Assembly (NCBI GenBank): GCA_938030915.1
Contig: CALHIO010000162.1
Coordinates: 1 to 9,473, forward strand
Reading direction: 5' to 3'
Source of the DNA: an uncultured Gemmatimonadota bacterium
Lineage (GTDB): Bacteria; Gemmatimonadota; Gemmatimonadetes; Longimicrobiales; Gaopeijiaceae
DNA length: 9,473 nucleotides
The translations under genes were made by a program, and so were the position numbers. This document shows positions 6,132 to 9,473 of the stretch, piece after piece. Every line of letters starts with the position of its first letter. The first letter of the stretch is position 1. The notes beneath the pieces are model-generated. The model saw nothing but the letters and a program-made list of their open reading frames with translations. It had not been told where the DNA came from and did no database searches.

Positions 6132-6674
6132 TCAGCCTTCGTACGGAGATCCGAACCGCAGGAGCACGGTGGACGCACCCGCGGCCGTCAACGTCACGAT
6201 ATACAACCGGTCGTATTCCATCTCCTCGATCGGCGTGCCGGGGTCGCCGCCGAGCGCCTCGACCAGTTGTGGTGTCGTGTTGCTGTGTCCCAGCACGAGG
6301 TGCCGTCCGGGCGTCCGGCTCAGCTGTCCGGCGAAGGCCGCGAGGTCACGGGGATCGTACAACTCCATCGGGAGGCCGGTCATCGCCGAGGTCGGTGCTC
6401 CCGTCGCACGGGTCCGTTTGAAATCGGTCGTGTGGATGTGGGTGATCCCCGCGTCCTGAAGGAGCATGGCGACCTGTGCGGATCGTTCCTCGCCCGCCTG
6501 TGAGATGGGTGGATCGTTCGTTCCGTCCTCGGCCCGTTCGGAATGACGAACGAGATAGATGACGACGGCGTCGGCTTGAGCCAGTGCCGGGGCCGGAAGC
6601 GCGCCGAACGCGAGCAGCGCGAGGACGACCCTCGTGAGAGTGGCGACGGATCCGAGAGGGCGAGAACGGCGCAT
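6132..6674 (-). CDS. exported histidine phosphatase family protein
   Basis: The 180-residue protein has a Sec-type signal peptide (Arg-rich start, hydrophobic VVLALLAFGAL, likely cleavage after ALA near residue 32). A compact phosphoglycerate-mutase/SixA-like domain follows. The phosphoaccepting block is LVRHSER with His44, so the usual RHGE is RHSE. Further family blocks are ISQAGEERS (57-65), TTDFKRTRATG (82-92) with catalytic-type arginines, and VLGHSNT (127-133) with the second His130. Members remove phosphate from small molecules or proteins through a phosphohistidine; the substrate here is unknown, and export suggests periplasmic phosphoester scavenging or signalling. The ATG at 6674 gives the signal peptide and lies 19 bases after the transporter stop. 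A TTG at 6710 would add 12 residues, overlap the transporter gene and lengthen the region before the hydrophobic core, so it is less likely. No good ribosome site is seen, so coupling to the upstream gene is probable. Confidence 0.87.
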   Translation of the reverse strand: MRRSRPLGSVATLTRVVLALLAFGALPAPALAQADAVVIYLVRHSERAEDGTNDPPISQAGEERSAQVAMLLQDAGITHIHTTDFKRTRATGAPTSAMTGLPMELYDPRDLAAFAGQLSRTPGRHLVLGHSNTTPQLVEALGGDPGTPIEEMEYDRLYIVTLTAAGASTVLLRFGSPYEG

Positions 6675-6693
6675 GAGTCGAACGAACGAGGGG

Positions 6694-8022
6694 TCAGGAT
6701 CCCCCGACAATACCCAGCACGTCGGTGACGAGCCACCAGACCGCCGCGATCGTCACGGCGGCCGGTACGAACCAGCGCAGCCAGTGAATCAGGAGACGAT
6801 CCCAACTCGAAGGGGTGTCTCCCGCGAGTTGCTTCAGAAGGGTCCCCCGGTCCATCACCCATCCCACCGTGACCACGGCGACAAGGGCACCGAACGTCTG
6901 CCCTCCTGAGCCGAAGGTGAGGTCCCACGGGACGAAGATCCCGAGGTTGATCATCGGTGGAACGGCGAGCACGAGAGACACACAGTAGACCGTTCCGACC
7001 GCTCGTCTGCGACTCCAGCCCAGGACATCCGAGAAGCTCGCGACCAGTACCTCGTACGCGGCGATCCCCGACAGCAGCGCGGCCCCGAAGAGGCCCGCGA
7101 AGAAGAGCGATCCGAAGAGCCATCCCATGGGAATTCGCGCGAAGACCTCGGGGAGCGTGGCAAAGAGGAGTCCCGGGCCGCCCGCGGGCTCCAGTCCGAG
7201 CGCAAAGACCGCCGGAAAGATCGCGAGACCGGCCAGCAGGCCTGCGCCGGTGTCACCGATCACGGTCAGGGCGGCGGTACTCCGGATGTCCGCGTCGTCC
7301 GAGAGATAGGAGCCGTAGACGACCATCAGCGTCCCGCCGAGCCCGACCGAAAAGACGACCTGGCCGAGCGCCGCAACCGCGGCGGTCGGGGTGACGGCGC
7401 GAAGGTCGAAATCGAGGAGCCATGCGATCCCCGCGCCCGCTCCCTCGAGGGTGACGGAGCGGACGATCAGAATCAGCAGGGTCATGAAGAGAATGGGGGT
7501 CGCGATCGTGGAGACGCGCTCGATCCCCTGTCGTACACCGCGCAGGATGACGGCTGCCTGCATTGCGAGAATGGTGGCCGTGAAGCCGAACTGGAGCCCG
7601 GTCGAGCGTAGCGAGAATCCCGTCTCCGGAGGAAGGATCACGGAGGCGTCGAAGCCCGCACCGACCCCGGTCGCGACCTGGGCGAGTCCGTGAAACGCCA
7701 CCCAGCCGATCGCGTTCGTGTAATACGAGACGGCCGCCCACGAGATGGCGACGAGGATCCACCCGAGCCCACGACCGCCCGGTACGCCCGTGGCCTCGAA
7801 CGCGCCGAGCGAGCTGAGCCTCGTATGGCGCCCGATCGCCCATTCGCCCATGAGTGCCGGCACGGCGACGAGTCCCGCGATCGCGAGATATAGCAGGATG
7901 AACGTCGCGCCTCCGAACTGTCCGACCATGTATGGGAACCGCCACACGTTCCCGAGCCCCACGGCAAGGCCCACCATCGTGGCCAGTACGGCAAGGCGAG
8001 AGCCGAACGTCTCCCGCCTCAT
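6694..8022 (-). CDS. SNF-family sodium-dependent amino-acid/amine symporter
   Basis: This is a 442-residue integral membrane transporter of the neurotransmitter:sodium symporter family (LeuT fold). The helix-1 signature GLGNVWRFPYMVGQFGGATF (22-41) is nearly canonical and carries the unwound substrate and Na+ site. VPALMGEWAIGR (54-65) in helix 2 and QVVFSVGLGGTLMVVYGSYL (221-240) in helix 6 also match. About 11 hydrophobic segments fill the rest, as in shorter bacterial members. The family imports amino acids or amines with Na+; the substrate cannot be read from sequence. The ATG at 8022 is chosen because GAGGA lies 10 bases upstream, overlapping the stop of the preceding gene, and because the family homology starts here. 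An open frame runs 133 codons further upstream, but its Arg-rich translation is a shadow of the PLP enzyme gene. The gap to that gene is 13 bases, so co-transcription is very likely. Confidence 0.92.
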   Translation of the reverse strand: MRRETFGSRLAVLATMVGLAVGLGNVWRFPYMVGQFGGATFILLYLAIAGLVAVPALMGEWAIGRHTRLSSLGAFEATGVPGGRGLGWILVAISWAAVSYYTNAIGWVAFHGLAQVATGVGAGFDASVILPPETGFSLRSTGLQFGFTATILAMQAAVILRGVRQGIERVSTIATPILFMTLLILIVRSVTLEGAGAGIAWLLDFDLRAVTPTAAVAALGQVVFSVGLGGTLMVVYGSYLSDDADIRSTAALTVIGDTGAGLLAGLAIFPAVFALGLEPAGGPGLLFATLPEVFARIPMGWLFGSLFFAGLFGAALLSGIAAYEVLVASFSDVLGWSRRRAVGTVYCVSLVLAVPPMINLGIFVPWDLTFGSGGQTFGALVAVVTVGWVMDRGTLLKQLAGDTPSSWDRLLIHWLRWFVPAAVTIAAVWWLVTDVLGIVGGS

Positions 8023-8035
8023 CGTTTCGACGTCC

Positions 8036-9184
8036 TCACTCGCCCCGAATGGCAGCCGCCGTGGCGTCGAGCGCTCGATCGACGTCATCGGTGGAGTTGT
8101 AGAAATGGGGCGCCAGTCGGATCGCCGGTCCTCGCGCTGACGCGATGATCCGTTGCTCCCGCAGCGTCGCTTCGACCGCATGAGCGTCGTCGCATACGAT
8201 CGCAGTCGTGGGAGCGCGCCGCGCCGGGTCGTGCGGTCCGAGCACATCCAGGCCGCGTTCCAGCGCCCCCTCGACGCAACGCTGCCCCAACCACGTGTTC
8301 CAGGATTCGATCGCTTCGAGGCCAAGCTCACGCAGCCACGCCATACCGGCGGCCGCGACGTACGCCTCCATGATCGGCGGTGTGCCGAGATCGAACCGTC
8401 GTGCTCCCTCGGCCCAGTCAAGGCGCCGGGTCTCGAATGCGTACGGATTTGCTCGGCCGAACCAGCCGGTGATCGACGGCTCGAAACGCGATGTGATCTC
8501 CGGCTTGACCCACAGGAAAGCGATGCCCGGGATGCCCATCAGGAACTTCAGATTTCCCGAGGTGACGAAGTCCGCACCCGATGATGGGGCATCGAACGCT
8601 TCGCTTCCCATCGTCTGGTATGCATCGACGAAGAGAAGAGCACCCTTGGCGTGAGCCAGGTCCGCGATGGCGGGGATATCCTGTTTGAAGCCGGTCTGGT
8701 AGTAGCCTCGGCAGGCCGAGACCACGAGCGTCTGATCGTCGATGTGCTTTTCGTACTCTTCGACCTCGACGGCACCGTCGCGCACCGGAACCCAGTCGAC
8801 GACAGCGCCATAGCGCTCCTGGGCCAACCACACGTGACCGACCGTCGGAAACTCGGCACCGCTGGCAACGATGCGATTACGGCGTCCTCGCCACGGTAGC
8901 GCACTCGCGACGCTGGAGGTCGCCTGGCTGACGGAGGCTGCGACCGCGACATCCGCCGGGTCCGCGCCTACGAATGCGGCGAACTCGGCCCGCGCCTGCT
9001 CCGTGCGTGCGATCCACGTGTCCCAGTCCATCCCGTCTTCGGCCCAGGACGCGAGGTACTCGAGCGCGGCGGCACGCGTCACGTCGCTCTGCGGCGCTTG
9101 CGAGCAGTTGTTCATCGGGATGTGGGTCCCGAGGATCGGGATCTGACGACGGACTTCGTCGAGGTCGTAGGCCGGTGTGTTCAT
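8036..9184 (-). CDS. class V aminotransferase-fold PLP-dependent enzyme
   Basis: The 382-residue protein has the class V PLP fold, the family of cysteine desulfurases, kynureninases and isopenicillin-N-epimerase-like enzymes. The cofactor pocket is visible: SVSQATSS (84-91) for the phosphate cup, LLFVDAYQ (183-190) with the pyridine-nitrogen Asp187 and stacking-side Gln190, and TSGNLKFLMGIPG (208-220) with the probable Schiff-base Lys213. RLAPHFYNST (356-365) near the C-terminus should hold the substrate carboxylate Arg. The N-terminal HIPMNNCSQAPQS is where related enzymes carry a substrate-binding loop. There is no conserved cysteine-desulfurase Cys loop that I can identify, so an aminotransferase, lyase or epimerase activity is more likely. 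It is the first gene of the minus-strand operon. The adjacent Na+ symporter suggests that its substrate is an imported amino acid. No Shine-Dalgarno precedes the ATG, which agrees with leaderless transcription. Confidence 0.9.
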   Translation of the reverse strand: MNTPAYDLDEVRRQIPILGTHIPMNNCSQAPQSDVTRAAALEYLASWAEDGMDWDTWIARTEQARAEFAAFVGADPADVAVAASVSQATSSVASALPWRGRRNRIVASGAEFPTVGHVWLAQERYGAVVDWVPVRDGAVEVEEYEKHIDDQTLVVSACRGYYQTGFKQDIPAIADLAHAKGALLFVDAYQTMGSEAFDAPSSGADFVTSGNLKFLMGIPGIAFLWVKPEITSRFEPSITGWFGRANPYAFETRRLDWAEGARRFDLGTPPIMEAYVAAAGMAWLRELGLEAIESWNTWLGQRCVEGALERGLDVLGPHDPARRAPTTAIVCDDAHAVEATLREQRIIASARGPAIRLAPHFYNSTDDVDRALDATAAAIRGE

Positions 9185-9191
9185 GGACGCG

Positions 9192-9197
9192 AGGATA
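9192..9197 (-). promoter_or_regulatory. possible -10 element for a leaderless PLP-enzyme operon
   Basis: On the minus strand TATCCT ends 7 bases before the ATG at 9184, the position expected when transcription starts at the start codon. I find no convincing -35 element 16-18 bases further upstream. The absence of a ribosome site supports the idea but does not prove it. Confidence 0.3.
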
Positions 9198-9238
9198 CCG
9201 TGGCGCGATGCCTGCGGCGAGGAGGCCGATGTGTGCGT

Positions 9239-9269
9239 TTGTGGCAGGTCCGGTGATCGGGTCTAGCAT
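9239..9269 (+). promoter_or_regulatory. tentative rnpB promoter
   Basis: TTGTGG (9239-9244) and TAGCAT (9264-9269) are 19 bases apart. The resulting start near 9276 would place the conserved GAGGAAAGTCC of RNase P RNA about 60-65 bases into the transcript, as in well-known type A RNAs. The spacing is longer than ideal and the -35 is weak. Confidence 0.3.
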
Positions 9270-9275
9270 ATCGGT

Positions 9276-9473
9276 GAAGAGAAGGGTCATCTTTCGTGTG
9301 AGCGTGGCGAGTGAGGATCGCCGTCGGATTCGTCCGTCGGAGGAAAGTCCGAGCTCCACAGGGCAGGGTGCCGGGTAACGCCCGGGCGTCGTGAGACGAC
9401 GGAAAGTGCAGCAGAAAAGACACCGCCGATGGCCGTTCGCGGCACAGGTAAGGGTGAAATGGTGCGGTAAGAG
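9276..9473 (+). ncRNA. rnpB: RNase P RNA, bacterial type, 3' end outside window
   Basis: This is the catalytic RNA of RNase P, which matures tRNA 5' ends. The universal core is unmistakable: GGAGGAAAGTCCGAGCTCC at 9339-9357 (P4 strand and flanks), ACAGGGCAGGGTGCCGGGTA across 9358-9377, CACCGCCGATGGCC around 9422-9435, and GGTAAGGGTGAAATGGTGCG then GTAAGAG up to the last base. Helices can be traced. P3 is a short hairpin, CCGTCGGA-TTCG-TCCGTCGG (9321-9340, one U-U mismatch), GTCGT-GAG-ACGAC (9388-9400) is the P12-like stem, and GCCG-TTCG-CGGC lies in the P13/P14 region. The 3' half, with the partner strands of P4, P2 and P1, lies beyond the window. The 5' end is set from the tentative promoter and is uncertain by 10-20 bases. 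Confidence 0.95.

Noticed and set aside
6104..6178. 25-residue extension of the FAD oxidoreductase
   Set aside because: The extension overlaps the phosphatase gene and is Cys/Arg-rich without homology. The Rossmann strand begins right after the ATG at 6103.
6675..6710. TTG start for the histidine phosphatase
   Set aside because: It overlaps the symporter gene, has no ribosome site, and makes an unusually long n-region before the signal-peptide core.
8023..8421. 133-codon N-terminal extension of the symporter frame
   Set aside because: Its translation is Arg/Ser-rich with no membrane or family character, and it overlaps the well-supported PLP enzyme gene. The ribosome site and the family start both fit 8022.
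1..9473. mobile elements, CRISPR arrays or tRNA genes
   Set aside because: I saw no transposase motifs, no regularly spaced long repeats and no tRNA-like T-loop patterns. Gene order and composition look like ordinary chromosome.

Overview
The window is dense, GC-rich bacterial chromosome. It holds seven intact or nearly intact protein genes and the 5' part of a bacterial RNase P RNA gene that runs off the right edge. Lipoprotein-type, Tat-type and Sec-type export signals, together with a membrane flavo-iron-sulfur protein that places a flavin domain outside the membrane, suggest an aerobic or facultatively respiring bacterium with a periplasm. The style would suit a free-living, possibly marine, high-GC Gram-negative such as a Gemmatimonadota relative, but that assignment is a guess from general character, not from a marker comparison. 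No phage, transposon, CRISPR or plasmid signature is visible.

Left block (1-1243, minus strand): one endonuclease/exonuclease/phosphatase-fold hydrolase. A short ORF just upstream, in another frame, encodes a textbook lipoprotein signal peptide and ends exactly where the hydrolase ORF begins (ATGA overlap). It looks like one secreted lipoprotein gene split by a single-base frameshift, although a real two-ORF arrangement is not excluded.

Middle block (about 1300-4617, plus strand): a two-gene operon transcribed away from the hydrolase. The first gene is a NosR/NirI-like membrane protein with an exported FMN-binding domain, a long Ala/Glu-rich linker, membrane helices with two CxxxCP motifs, and a C-terminal two-cluster ferredoxin. 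The second gene overlaps it by 8 bases and encodes an ApbE-type FAD:protein FMN transferase with a Tat signal, the enzyme class that attaches FMN covalently to such domains. No nosZ or other terminal reductase lies in the window, so the electron acceptor is unknown. The upstream region has a plausible promoter placed for leaderless transcription, a perfect palindrome and three spaced ACGTAG repeats.

Right block (4679-9184, minus strand): a tightly packed four-gene operon, read from right to left. It encodes a class V PLP-dependent enzyme, an SNF-family sodium:amino-acid symporter, an exported histidine phosphatase and a PYROXD2/phytoene-desaturase-like FAD oxidoreductase, with gaps of 13, 19 and 28 bases. 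The first two fit uptake and PLP-dependent conversion of an amino acid or amine; the role of the other two in that pathway is unclear. The two blocks converge at about 4618-4678 with no obvious terminator.

Right edge: rnpB (about 9276 to beyond 9473, plus strand) is divergent from the PLP enzyme gene. The two share an intergenic region of about 90 bases.
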